This document shows positions 26,194-33,891 of a stretch of DNA of 64,000 bases, piece after piece. A program made the position numbers and the translations under genes. How positions within the stretch are numbered: the first letter of the stretch is position 1; the number at the start of each line of letters is the position of its first letter. The DNA is taken from assembly GCF_025370755.1 (NCBI RefSeq), contig NZ_JAMXFC010000007.1, positions 57,472-121,471 on the forward strand, in the 5' to 3' direction. Source of the DNA: Laspinema sp. D2d. GTDB lineage: Bacteria; Cyanobacteriota; Cyanobacteriia; Cyanobacteriales; Laspinemataceae. The notes under the pieces were generated by a model. The model was given only the letters and a program-made list of their open reading frames with translations, was not told the DNA's origin and made no database searches.

Positions 26194-26288
26194 ATAATCA
26201 AAAATTTTATTTTAGTCAAGCTTCCCATTATTACATAATACGGCATCGGGTGCAATAACACAAGCCCTGATGCCTATTATTTTTTAGC
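26194..26288 (+). ncRNA. Candidate small RNA with own promoter and terminator
   Basis: A -10 hexamer TATAAT (26182-26187) is followed by an AT-rich stretch and then a GC-rich hairpin: GGCATCGGG (26242-26250) with CCCTGATGCC (26264-26273). The loop is about 13 bases, and the sequence ends in a T run (26280-26285). That would give an RNA of about 95 nt. A convincing -35 was not found. Alternatively the hairpin is simply the ribE terminator, about 150 bases downstream of its stop codon. Confidence 0.4.
26242..26288 (+). terminator. ribE: Intrinsic terminator downstream of ribE
   Basis: A G-C-rich stem with one mismatch (GGCATCGGG against CCCTGATGCC) is followed by TATTATTTTTTAG. The U-rich tail after a strong stem is characteristic of rho-independent termination on the plus strand. 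Confidence 0.75.
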
Positions 26289-26332
26289 CGCCGCTATAAA
26301 CAATTGTTAAGCTAAACCGGGCGATTAATTGG

Positions 26333-26432
26333 TAGTAACAACTTCAGTCATTAATAGGAGTTTTAGGAAAAATCAACCCAGGTGCTAATGGGGCGATCGC
26401 CTTTAAATGCCGAACGACTGAAGTTGTTACTA
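26333..26432. repeat. MITE-like 100-bp element with 17-bp terminal inverted repeats
   Basis: TAGTAACAACTTCAGTC (26333-26349) and its exact reverse complement (26416-26432) bracket a 66-base core. The outer sequence 'agtaac-acttcag' resembles a repeat I recall as common in Oscillatoriales genomes. It lies in the convergent region between ribE and the M23 peptidase gene, has no coding capacity, and could form a cruciform or a hairpin in RNA. Confidence 0.75.
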
Positions 26433-26445
26433 GAAAACCAGAAGG

Positions 26446-28122
26446 TTACTCCGTTGCCGGGATACTAACCTCTAAAGTGACGGGAACCGGAGGTAGGGGG
26501 ACTGGGGGTGGTGTGGGAACATCCAATAAGGTGGTAGAAGCTGTTTCCAGATTCACAGGAGAATTCAAGAATGCCAGGGGGGGAGGGGGTGCTGGCATCT
26601 CTAACGAGGGGAGAGTTGTGAGGGTTGATTTATCCGAGGCAAGAGTGGCAAGTTGGGGGGCCGTCTCTAAGGACCGAATGACTTGGGCTAAAGCATACTC
26701 CATTTGAGTCCCAGGATCCATTGCCATCCAGCCTTCCGGAGTTAACTCACGCATTTCAAAATGGAGGTGAGGTCCGGTGGAGTTGCCGGTACTGCCCACT
26801 TCTCCAATAACTTGACCCTGTTCCACCACTTCTCCCGGTTGGACAAAGATACTGGAAAGGTGAGCATAGAGGGTTTCCAGGGTGGAATTCTGGTGTTGGA
26901 GAACCACGGTTTGACCATAGCCTCCCATCCAATCGGCGATGGATACCGTGCCGCTATAGGCAGCCACCACAGGAGTTCCCGTTGGTGCCCCTAAGTCAAT
27001 GCCGGAGTGAAAACGGCTACCCCCAAAAATGGGATGGTTCCGCCAGCCAAATAAGGAGGTAATTTCCGCCGGAATTGCCAGGGGGAAGATCATGCTGGTG
27101 TTGCCGTTCCCCTGACGACCCGAGGACCGTCCGAGGCGTTTCCAGTCAAAGTTTCGCGCAGCGGTTTTGGTGCGATAGTGGATGCCATCAATGTCAGCCT
27201 GAACGGACTCTTCCGGGTAGGCATTGCCGGTCCTAAGTGGAACTTGAGGCAGTGCGGCGTAGGACAGTTCAGGTTCGGCATAGTAACCGGATTCCGGTTG
27301 TGCCGAGGAAGCGCCTACTGGGGCTGCGATCGCCGGGGATTCCAGGGGTTGTAAGGCGGGGCTATAGAGATTTGCTTGCTGGGCTTGCTGAATGGATGCT
27401 GGAACGGGCAGCCGGTCCTCGGCATACCGATGTTGTTCACTCTCCTGAGAGGCTGCCTGGATGGGCTGTTCAACTTGCACCGCTTGTTCTACGACTTCCG
27501 GTGGCGGGGGTGCGGTGGCGGTGAAGGGGTCCGACTCTTCCGATGCCGGTGTAGCTACGGCAGCGGGGGAGTCATTGGGGGTAGGCAGACTATACTCCGT
27601 GGGATCGACATAAAGATTACTTTGGTGGATATTCTCCAGGGTGGGTTCAGCGGTGGCGGTTTCCGGGGTTGGGTAATCTTCCGGGGGGGCGATCGCCTCT
27701 CGTCTGTATCCTTCAATCGGATCCGGTTGCGCCATGAGGGTCTGATCGCCTGCGTCCGATTCAGGATACCACGGGGTCACCCCAGCAGTATCTAAGGGGT
27801 CGGGTGAGGCATCTTCCGCAAACCCAGGGTCAGCGGGGGTTTCCTCAACAACTCCTGCGGTAGGATAATCCGAACTTTTTAAGGGTTGTAAGAGTTCAGC
27901 CCGAGTGGAGACTTCCGGTTCCGACGGAAGCGATTCAACGGGCGGGGGAGCCATTTCAGCTTGACCAAAAGGGTCTGCTGCATCCGATGGAGTCTGCGCG
28001 TTAGCATCTGCGTCTCCACCGAGCAAACTGAGGGAGGGAATCAACGCGAGTCCCTGCAACAGGAGAGAAACCTGACAAATAATACTTAAAGGAGTGCGGG
28101 AAAATTGATATCGCTGGCTCAT
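26446..28122 (-). CDS. Secreted M23-family metallopeptidase (LytM domain)
   Basis: This is a protein of about 558 aa. An N-terminal signal peptide ('LSIICQVSLLLQGLALIPSLSLL', then ANAQ) is followed by roughly 300 residues of Pro/Glu/Ala-rich linker. A LytM/peptidase M23 domain occupies about 345-460. The zinc ligands are visible as 'HSGIDLG' (His and Asp) and 'HLHFE' (His). The domain is a peptidoglycan endopeptidase or a regulator of one. A Pro-rich tail follows. Start: a TTG at 28170 is possible, but the ATG at 28122 is preferred because it places the basic residues and hydrophobic core as a normal signal peptide. GAAGAG lies nearby. Confidence 0.9.
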   Translation of the reverse strand: MSQRYQFSRTPLSIICQVSLLLQGLALIPSLSLLGGDADANAQTPSDAADPFGQAEMAPPPVESLPSEPEVSTRAELLQPLKSSDYPTAGVVEETPADPGFAEDASPDPLDTAGVTPWYPESDAGDQTLMAQPDPIEGYRREAIAPPEDYPTPETATAEPTLENIHQSNLYVDPTEYSLPTPNDSPAAVATPASEESDPFTATAPPPPEVVEQAVQVEQPIQAASQESEQHRYAEDRLPVPASIQQAQQANLYSPALQPLESPAIAAPVGASSAQPESGYYAEPELSYAALPQVPLRTGNAYPEESVQADIDGIHYRTKTAARNFDWKRLGRSSGRQGNGNTSMIFPLAIPAEITSLFGWRNHPIFGGSRFHSGIDLGAPTGTPVVAAYSGTVSIADWMGGYGQTVVLQHQNSTLETLYAHLSSIFVQPGEVVEQGQVIGEVGSTGNSTGPHLHFEMRELTPEGWMAMDPGTQMEYALAQVIRSLETAPQLATLASDKSTLTTLPSLEMPAPPPPLAFLNSPVNLETASTTLLDVPTPPPVPLPPVPVTLEVSIPATE

Positions 28123-28201
28123 TTTAATTCGCTCTTCGCTATAGATTCCTAGAAGGATTAACGGTTTCAAAGCAGGGTTCTACACAGCAAACACCGCGCA
28201 G

Positions 28202-29095
28202 TTAGGCCCTGAGAATGGGATACCCCTGGTTAATTGTACCGGGCATCAACTCAATTTCTGTACTCGACGCACCGGGGAAAGGAGAGTTGGGATGCGATCG
28301 CGCCGATTCGTTGAGACGAATGCGCAATTCTCCGGTATTGCTGACCCCGAGGACAACCCCTGCGGAACCTTCTACCGTAAGGGTTTGACCGATGCCAAGC
28401 ATCAGGTTTTGATAAGAGGGCAGCAAAGTCCCTACTCCTTTCTCATCAAACGTTTGATATCCGGAGGCGACTGCCCAGATAGTTAGGGCCGCCAACATTT
28501 CCAGAGAGGTGATCTCAGGATTAGGGCAGTCGCCTAGGAAGGTTTGGAGGTTAATCCCGGTTTCGGGGACTGGGTTGGACCAATTAATGCCCACTCCGAC
28601 GACAGCTTTAGTAATTTGTCCCTGATGAATTTTGGTTTCGGTGAGGATGCCCCCCAATTTGTAGCCGTCAAGAATCAAATCATTAGGCCATTTTAGGCTG
28701 ACTGGAATATTGTAGGCGCGGAAGGTTGTTGCCAGTCCCCAGGCGCTACAGAGGGTCAGCAGTAGTGCATCCCGAGCATTGAGGTTCGGGGTTAGGGCCA
28801 GGGAGAGATAAAGACCCCCCGGAGATGAGTCCCACTGGCGTCCCCGTTGTCCTTTTCCCGCCGTTTGACGAGTGGCGATAACCACCGTTCCTGGAGGGGC
28901 CCCGTCGGCAAGGAGGGTCCAGAGGGTTTCATTGGTGGAGGGTACTTGATCCAAGATGTGAATAGAAAAGTCAAGGGATGACGGAGACAAGGATGGGTGT
29001 GAGGCGAAACCCCCGTCAGTCATTCCAGAATTAAGGGTGTGCTGCGATCGCAGACACTGGAGCATACTTTCTAAACGATCTTGATTCAGGCCCAC
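28202..29095 (-). CDS. birA: Biotin--[acetyl-CoA-carboxylase] ligase
   Basis: BirA attaches biotin to the biotin carboxyl carrier protein of acetyl-CoA carboxylase. The 297-aa protein has the catalytic-domain hallmarks 'QVPSTNETLW', 'ATRQTAGKGQRGRQWDS' (the biotinyl-AMP glycine loop GKGQRGR), 'SLKWPNDLILDGYKLGGIL' and 'VVGVGINW'. There is no DNA-binding domain at the N-terminus, so it is the monofunctional type. The GTG at 29095 opens the frame; ATG at 29065 is an alternative start. It is divergent from pgeF with about 157 bases between. Confidence 0.92.
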   Translation of the reverse strand: MGLNQDRLESMLQCLRSQHTLNSGMTDGGFASHPSLSPSSLDFSIHILDQVPSTNETLWTLLADGAPPGTVVIATRQTAGKGQRGRQWDSSPGGLYLSLALTPNLNARDALLLTLCSAWGLATTFRAYNIPVSLKWPNDLILDGYKLGGILTETKIHQGQITKAVVGVGINWSNPVPETGINLQTFLGDCPNPEITSLEMLAALTIWAVASGYQTFDEKGVGTLLPSYQNLMLGIGQTLTVEGSAGVVLGVSNTGELRIRLNESARSHPNSPFPGASSTEIELMPGTINQGYPILRA

Positions 29096-29252
29096 AGGAG
29101 CGGTTCGGATAAAGAGTCCGTGGTCTAAGGTAGCATAAAATGCGACTTCAGGCTGAAAATTTTTGGGATTTTTTCCAGTTGGGATTGTAGTCTGAGCCTG
29201 TCGCTCCTCCCCTGAATGATTCCTTGATTAATTATTTATCTTCAAACCAAAG

Positions 29253-30041
29253 ATGCATACTTGGCGCTGGCGGAATTGGAACGGACTGCCCTATCTGACT
29301 TGTAGTTTACTGGAACCTTGGGCTCACGGCTTTTTTACTCAGCAATTTTGGCCGCGATCGCCCGAGGAGTTGGTGGAGGTGTTACAACCCACAGCATCGG
29401 TGTACCGCGTCAAACAGGTGCATGGGAATACGGTGTTGAGCACGGAAACTTTGACCCCCCAGGTTCGGCAAGAAGCGTTAGAAGAGGATGCGCCACCGAA
29501 ACCCGAGGCGGATGGGTTAATGAGTGCAGGGTCCCAGGAAGCAATCTGGGTTTGTAGTGCAGATTGTTCGCCGGTATTGATTGGGGATATCCAAACCGGA
29601 CAGGTGGCGGCGTTGCATTCGGGATGGCGAGGGACTGCGGCTAATATTGTGGCAGTGGCGATCTCTGACATGGTGAAGCAAGGGAGTCAGTTGGAGCAAT
29701 TACGAGTGGCGATCGGGCCCGCCATCTCCGGCCCAGTGTATCAAGTCAACACCGAAGTTGCGCTCAAAACCTGTGCCAGTCTAGTTGATTTAGACAATTC
29801 TGAAGACATTTTAAAAACCCTTCAAGACTTCCCCAATTCTCCCATCTTACCCGATTCCGAACCCGGAAAATCCCGGTTAGATGTCCGACGAACCATTGAG
29901 TTACAGTTAGAGCAATTGGGCATAACTTCCGAGCAAGTTGCCATTTCCCCCCATTGCACCTATCAAGACCCCGAAAACTTCTTTTCCTACCGCCGAGACG
30001 GACTCAAAAAAGTCCAATGGTCAGGAATTGTTGCTCGGTAA
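29253..30041 (+). CDS. pgeF: Peptidoglycan editing factor PgeF (laccase-domain, YfiH family)
   Basis: This is a 262-aa protein of the DUF152/YfiH family. Members are copper/zinc laccase-like proteins acting on mis-incorporated Ser in peptidoglycan precursors in E. coli. The metal ligands are seen in 'KQVHGNTV' (His), 'SADCSPVLI' (Cys) and 'ALHSGWRGTAANI' (His). The C-terminal 'ISPHCTYQDPENFFSYRRD' is the other family block. It is expected in the cytosol. The polyphenol-oxidase name sometimes used for the family reflects in vitro activity only. Confidence 0.9.
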   Translation: MHTWRWRNWNGLPYLTCSLLEPWAHGFFTQQFWPRSPEELVEVLQPTASVYRVKQVHGNTVLSTETLTPQVRQEALEEDAPPKPEADGLMSAGSQEAIWVCSADCSPVLIGDIQTGQVAALHSGWRGTAANIVAVAISDMVKQGSQLEQLRVAIGPAISGPVYQVNTEVALKTCASLVDLDNSEDILKTLQDFPNSPILPDSEPGKSRLDVRRTIELQLEQLGITSEQVAISPHCTYQDPENFFSYRRDGLKKVQWSGIVAR

Positions 30042-30146
30042 TTCAGTCACGGGGGCTGACTCTTTGTCTAAAATTGTTTGTTCTCCACCAAACTTTATAA
30101 AGAAGAGTTTTCTCCTAAATTACGCAGATTTAAAGAGATAAGCTTG

Positions 30147-30173
30147 TAGGGGCGAAACATCAAGTCGCCCCTA
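30147..30173. repeat. TAGGGGCGA hairpin repeat
   Basis: TAGGGGCGA (30147-30155) and TCGCCCCTA (30165-30173) form a perfect 9-bp stem with a nine-base loop. Hairpins of the type gtaggggcga...tcgcccctac are frequent interspersed repeats in cyanobacterial genomes. It lies just downstream of pgeF and could end its transcript, but no T run follows. Confidence 0.7.
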
Positions 30174-30210
30174 TAAAGATAGGGGTCCGGTATCCTTCCT
30201 GTTGGATACT

Positions 30211-30426
30211 TTAATATGTCTTCAAGTCGTCGTCTTGATAACTATCAGGAGAGTTCGATGGTGTCGTTTGGGTGTAACCACAGGTGCGAAATCCCACAAA
30301 AAATGGGTTTATGCAGTTTATAAAATTTAAAACAAAAATTGATGAACCCAATAAAGCTAACGCAATTACTATTGAAATAAAGCTTTTAATAGCTTCTCTT
30401 AAATCGGCGAAAAAGTCTTTTTTCAT
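30211..30426 (-). CDS. Small single-pass membrane protein
   Basis: This is a 71-aa protein with a cationic, helical N-terminus, then one transmembrane helix ('SFISIVIALALLGSSIFVLNF', residues 15-35) and a polar tail with two Cys. No family was recognised. It has a plausible ATG but only a weak ribosome site. It follows a second small gene on the same strand. Confidence 0.45.
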   Translation of the reverse strand: MKKDFFADLREAIKSFISIVIALALLGSSIFVLNFINCINPFFVGFRTCGYTQTTPSNSPDSYQDDDLKTY

Positions 30427-30531
30427 TTTCTTGGCAATCAGTAATAAGTGTTTAAACTTTTCCCGTTATTGAACCCATGAAAATCGTCTTGATGAGGTTT
30501 GATGATATTGAGGACCTCAGTTGGTTATGGA

Positions 30532-30789
30532 TTAGTCATAATCATTATCTGGATCGTACATCCAGCTAGAAGAATCATAATCATCCATTGGTGTATAGTT
30601 AGGGTTGGGTTCCCTGTAATCATCATCTGAAGCGTCATCTATATCTTCATAGTCTATCGAGCTGCTGAAACTGGACCTTTGGCTATAAGAATTTGTATTA
30701 GCAGATTGATTGACGGGTTGAGGCTGGAAGTTATCAGAATTAGACTCTTCTTTTGTCCATCCAAACAAATGACCGAAAAAATTAAACAT
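30532..30789 (-). CDS. Small acidic protein
   Basis: This is an 85-aa, strongly acidic, Ser/Asp/Tyr-rich protein (tail 'DDYDSSSWMYDPDNDYD'), probably disordered. The ATG is preceded by TTTAGGAG at good spacing, which supports translation. No domain is recognised. It lies at the edge of the accessory island and may form an operon with the small membrane protein downstream. Confidence 0.55.
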   Translation of the reverse strand: MFNFFGHLFGWTKEESNSDNFQPQPVNQSANTNSYSQRSSFSSSIDYEDIDDASDDDYREPNPNYTPMDDYDSSSWMYDPDNDYD

Positions 30790-30987
30790 AAGATTTTCTC
30801 CTAAAGGGAATTAGTTGATTTTATTTTTTTGCCCTGACAATCAATTTATGGGAATTCCATGTCTTGGTTCGCGATTTACATTATGGAGTCTCATAAATTA
30901 GATTTGATTAGGAAGCGATCGCCTTTTAGAAGATAGAGGGGCGATCGCTCATATCTTTAAATCAGGGCATACCTCGCCTTAAATCAG

Positions 30988-31890
30988 TTAATCTTCTTTT
31001 GAATTAAAACCTCGAATGCTAGGAACGTTGCGAGGAGTTCCCAGAATCTTCATTGAGGAGAAACCCTTAAAACTACCAGAACCCGGACTAAAGCCAGGAA
31101 TAATTAGTTGACCACCTGATTGTGCTGTATAATGTTTACGGAATTCACTAATTGATCCAGTTGTCTTATTTTCAATTAGACAAAGCAGTGATAAACAAGG
31201 AAACCTATCTGCCCCTTTTGTATTAATGCGAAAGCGTTGAATTTCTTCTGTAAGAGGACGAAAAGTTTTTTCGATTAGCCCATTTAGGCTATTCCTTTCT
31301 TCCCCAGCATAGGTAACAACTTCAAAGGGTTTCCAAGCAGCCAGCGCACAAGCAGCATCGATAATTTCTAAACTGCTGTTAGTTCCCATATAAAGGACAA
31401 CGCCATACTTCCTGAGCGTTCCAACTGCATCCCCATATTTGTTAATCAGGTAAGTGATTGCTATATCAAAGAATCCGGTGTTTATTAAACACATGGCTTC
31501 TCTAGCTAAGTCCTTATTTTTAACTACAGGTAAGTAGCTTTCAAAGTCATCGGTTTCAAAAGGAACTTTTAATGTAAAACCCGCCATTTTAAAGTCCATT
31601 GATGCTAAAGTTTTAGAGTTTTTTGAAGCGAGTTCATATACTGTTTGTGTAATTTTGTTAACACAATTTAGTAAAGTCTGAGCTTTTTCTCCTGCGTGGA
31701 TTTGCCCCGTTTCTCCCAGCCACGCAAAAATTGCTTCTATGAGTGCAGGTGATCCCTGATTAAGAAATATTTCTACCAGCCTAGTATAATCCGGTTTAAT
31801 TTTTAGCTCAATCTCCTGATTATTTTTGGAATCTGACGGACCCTTACCAAAATTCGGATCAAGCTTTTGACGACGTTTAGATTCTCCCAT
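30988..31890 (-). CDS. Uncharacterised protein with MGESKRR leader
   Basis: This is a 300-aa protein. Residues 1-25 ('MGESKRRQKLDPNFGKGPSD...') match closely the leader of the gene directly upstream. The rest is mixed alpha/beta with no membrane segment; the C-terminal 50 residues are Gly/Ser-rich. The central region ('CLINTGFFDIAITYLINKYG', 'AACALAAWKPFEVVTYAGEE') suggests a compact globular domain, not recognised. The leader motif MGEAKRRK occurs at the start of several unrelated cyanobacterial proteins, from memory. The gap to the upstream gene is four bases, so they are co-transcribed. Confidence 0.65.
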   Translation of the reverse strand: MGESKRRQKLDPNFGKGPSDSKNNQEIELKIKPDYTRLVEIFLNQGSPALIEAIFAWLGETGQIHAGEKAQTLLNCVNKITQTVYELASKNSKTLASMDFKMAGFTLKVPFETDDFESYLPVVKNKDLAREAMCLINTGFFDIAITYLINKYGDAVGTLRKYGVVLYMGTNSSLEIIDAACALAAWKPFEVVTYAGEERNSLNGLIEKTFRPLTEEIQRFRINTKGADRFPCLSLLCLIENKTTGSISEFRKHYTAQSGGQLIIPGFSPGSGSFKGFSSMKILGTPRNVPSIRGFNSKED

Positions 31891-31894
31891 GTTT

Positions 31895-32227
31895 TTATCT
31901 CTTCTCTATAGCTCTTTTCATATCATTAATCACTTGTTCTACCGCATCCTCAAAACTTAGGTCTGATCGCCAATAATGACAGGCTAAAGATGCAGTTAGA
32001 AAAACTTCAACAAGCTGCGGATCAGTTGGAATTAAATTGAAAGCCAAGGTTGTTAACACCCTTTCTTTCAAATCGCTAAGTTCAGCAGGGGAAAGAAATA
32101 TATATTCTGGTCGTCCAGAACGACCGATTTCAACTACTTTAATTTTCAGCTTTTGCCTATCATTAGAATCTGACGGACCCTGACCAAAATTCGGGTCAAC
32201 CTGTTTACGCCGTTTAGCTTCTCCCAT
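31895..32227 (-). CDS. Small protein with MGEAKRRK leader
   Basis: This is a 110-aa protein. Its first 25 residues ('MGEAKRRKQVDPNFGQGPSD') repeat the leader of the downstream 300-aa protein with very high identity at both the protein and DNA level. The rest (helical, 'LSPAELSDLKERVLTTLAFNL') shares nothing obvious with that protein. No enzymatic motif is seen. It is divergent from the STAND gene and shares its intergenic region. Confidence 0.65.
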   Translation of the reverse strand: MGEAKRRKQVDPNFGQGPSDSNDRQKLKIKVVEIGRSGRPEYIFLSPAELSDLKERVLTTLAFNLIPTDPQLVEVFLTASLACHYWRSDLSFEDAVEQVINDMKRAIEKR

Positions 32228-32307
32228 ACAATGCAGTTTCTTATTGATTTCCTAGGCTTTAAATGTCATAAGTCTAGGATAGAACGATTAAAATATTCTG
32301 TATAGAC

Positions 32308-32383
32308 GGAAAATATCTGATTTTATCGGAAATTTTTAGTAAATTTTTTGCTTAATATCGGAAAATGTTGGAAAATGTCTGAT
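32308..32383. repeat. Iteron-like GGAAAAT repeats upstream of the STAND gene
   Basis: GGAAAATATCTGAT (32308-32321) and GGAAAATGTCTGAT (32370-32383) differ at one base. A further GGAAAATGTT (32360-32369) abuts the second, and a related GGAAATTT lies near 32328. They sit 40-110 bases before the STAND start codon and are the kind of direct repeats an HTH protein could bind. Confidence 0.6.
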
Positions 32384-32419
32384 ATAGTAATGTAAAAACT
32401 CTGACATTGACCAAGACGG

Positions 32420-33814
32420 ATGAATCTTAAGGAAATGTTAAAACTCGCTGATGAACTGGTGTTCGCAAAGACGGGTCAACACCTCGATGACTTGCAAGAA
32501 GCCGTACTGCGGGGAACAATCCAAGGGGAGACTTATCAAAAAATCGCTGATGAGTCTCATTGTTCTGAAGGTCATGTTAGGGATGTGGGTTCTAAATTGT
32601 GGCAAATCCTATCAGAAATGTTAGGAGAAGATATTCATAAAGGGAATTATAGAGCCACAATGGAAAGGTTAGAAATTTCGATTTTTTCGGATAATTCTCA
32701 TCGAGATTCTGTAAAGATTGGTAGTGTAAATTTTTGTAGGGAAAACAGGCATCCCTCGGATATGCCGCCCAGCAAAAATAATCTAAAAAATCCTGGCACT
32801 ACAGGAACCGAAACCCTGCATGAAGACTTGAGCGAAATGCCAGATTTGCGGATTTGCTATGATCGCACCGATGAACTCAAAACCCTGAAAAAATGGGTGA
32901 TTCAAGACAATTGTCGCCTCATCACCATTGAGGGTATTAGCGGGATTGGCAAAACTACCCTGGCAACAGAACTAATCCGCGAAATTAAAGATGAATTTGA
33001 CTATGTAGTGTGGCGCAGTCTGGAAAAATGCCCCACCTTTGCTCAACTGGAGGAAAATTTGATTGATTTTTTTTCCGAACGGTCAAAAATTACATTAAGT
33101 AAAAAGAGGCATCAGCCTTTATCTTTGAGTAAATATCTACAAAAGCATCGGTGTTTAATCGTATTCGATGATATTCATAATTTATTTAGTTCGAGAAAAT
33201 TTGCGGGAGAATATAAACCTGAAAACCAAGATTATGCTACTTTTTTTAAACAAATTGAGGAATTATCTCATCAAAGTTGCTTGTTACTCCTTGGGTGGGA
33301 ACAACCGAGACAAGTTCCCCAGCACAATAACGAGTACCATCCTATTCATAGTCTCAAACTGCGGGGCTTAAACTATAAAACGTCACTAAAAATATTTAAG
33401 GATAGAGGGGTTGTCAGTTCAGAAATCAGTCAACCCTTGATTTCCCTGTACCAAGGTAATCCTTTATGGTTAAAAATATTGGCTACTTTGATGCAAGATT
33501 TGGATATCAGCCCTCGGGAGTTATTTTTGGAAAATACTATTTTATTACCCGAAGATTTGAAGGATAATTTAAGGCAACAATTTAAGCGGTTATCAAAAAT
33601 TGAAATAGAGGTCATTTCCCGGTTAGCCCAAGAAGAAAACCCAGTCACTTTGGCTAGGTTGCTAGAAGATAATAATATTTCAGCGTCAGAGGTGCTGAAT
33701 GCCCTGCAATCTTTAACCCGGCGGGGTTTAATTGAAAAAAACGAAAAATCTTATCTGTTACCCCCTATATTGCGGTATTACGCGATTTCTTCCATGACTC
33801 TTGACGGTGATTAA
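32420..33814 (+). CDS. STAND ATPase with N-terminal vMAP-type HTH, NB-ARC core
   Basis: This is a 464-aa protein. Residues 1-85 form a helical N-terminal domain that resembles the vWA-MoxR-associated protein HTH domain ('FAKTGQHLDDLQEAVLRGTIQGETYQKIA' in pieces); the 662-aa protein at 58.3 kb has the same domain. After a linker comes an NB-ARC core: the 'RTDELKTLKKWV' lead-in, Walker A GISGIGKT at 172-179, and Walker B 'LIVFDD' at 246-251. A winged-helix region follows. No WD40 or TPR sensor repeats are present, so it is unusually short for a STAND protein. It ends 78 bases before the PtuA-like gene on the same strand and may be a partner or sensor. Confidence 0.8.
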   Translation: MNLKEMLKLADELVFAKTGQHLDDLQEAVLRGTIQGETYQKIADESHCSEGHVRDVGSKLWQILSEMLGEDIHKGNYRATMERLEISIFSDNSHRDSVKIGSVNFCRENRHPSDMPPSKNNLKNPGTTGTETLHEDLSEMPDLRICYDRTDELKTLKKWVIQDNCRLITIEGISGIGKTTLATELIREIKDEFDYVVWRSLEKCPTFAQLEENLIDFFSERSKITLSKKRHQPLSLSKYLQKHRCLIVFDDIHNLFSSRKFAGEYKPENQDYATFFKQIEELSHQSCLLLLGWEQPRQVPQHNNEYHPIHSLKLRGLNYKTSLKIFKDRGVVSSEISQPLISLYQGNPLWLKILATLMQDLDISPRELFLENTILLPEDLKDNLRQQFKRLSKIEIEVISRLAQEENPVTLARLLEDNNISASEVLNALQSLTRRGLIEKNEKSYLLPPILRYYAISSMTLDGD

Positions 33815-33891
33815 ATGCATGATTTGGAGAATAACACTGCTGCCGATACAACGATTAGACCTCTTGGAAACTACTGGATTGCTCTCCCCCA

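Noticed and set aside
27237-27795. Plus-strand ORFs inside the M23 peptidase gene
   Set aside because: They are shadows of the Pro/Glu-rich linker of the minus-strand gene.
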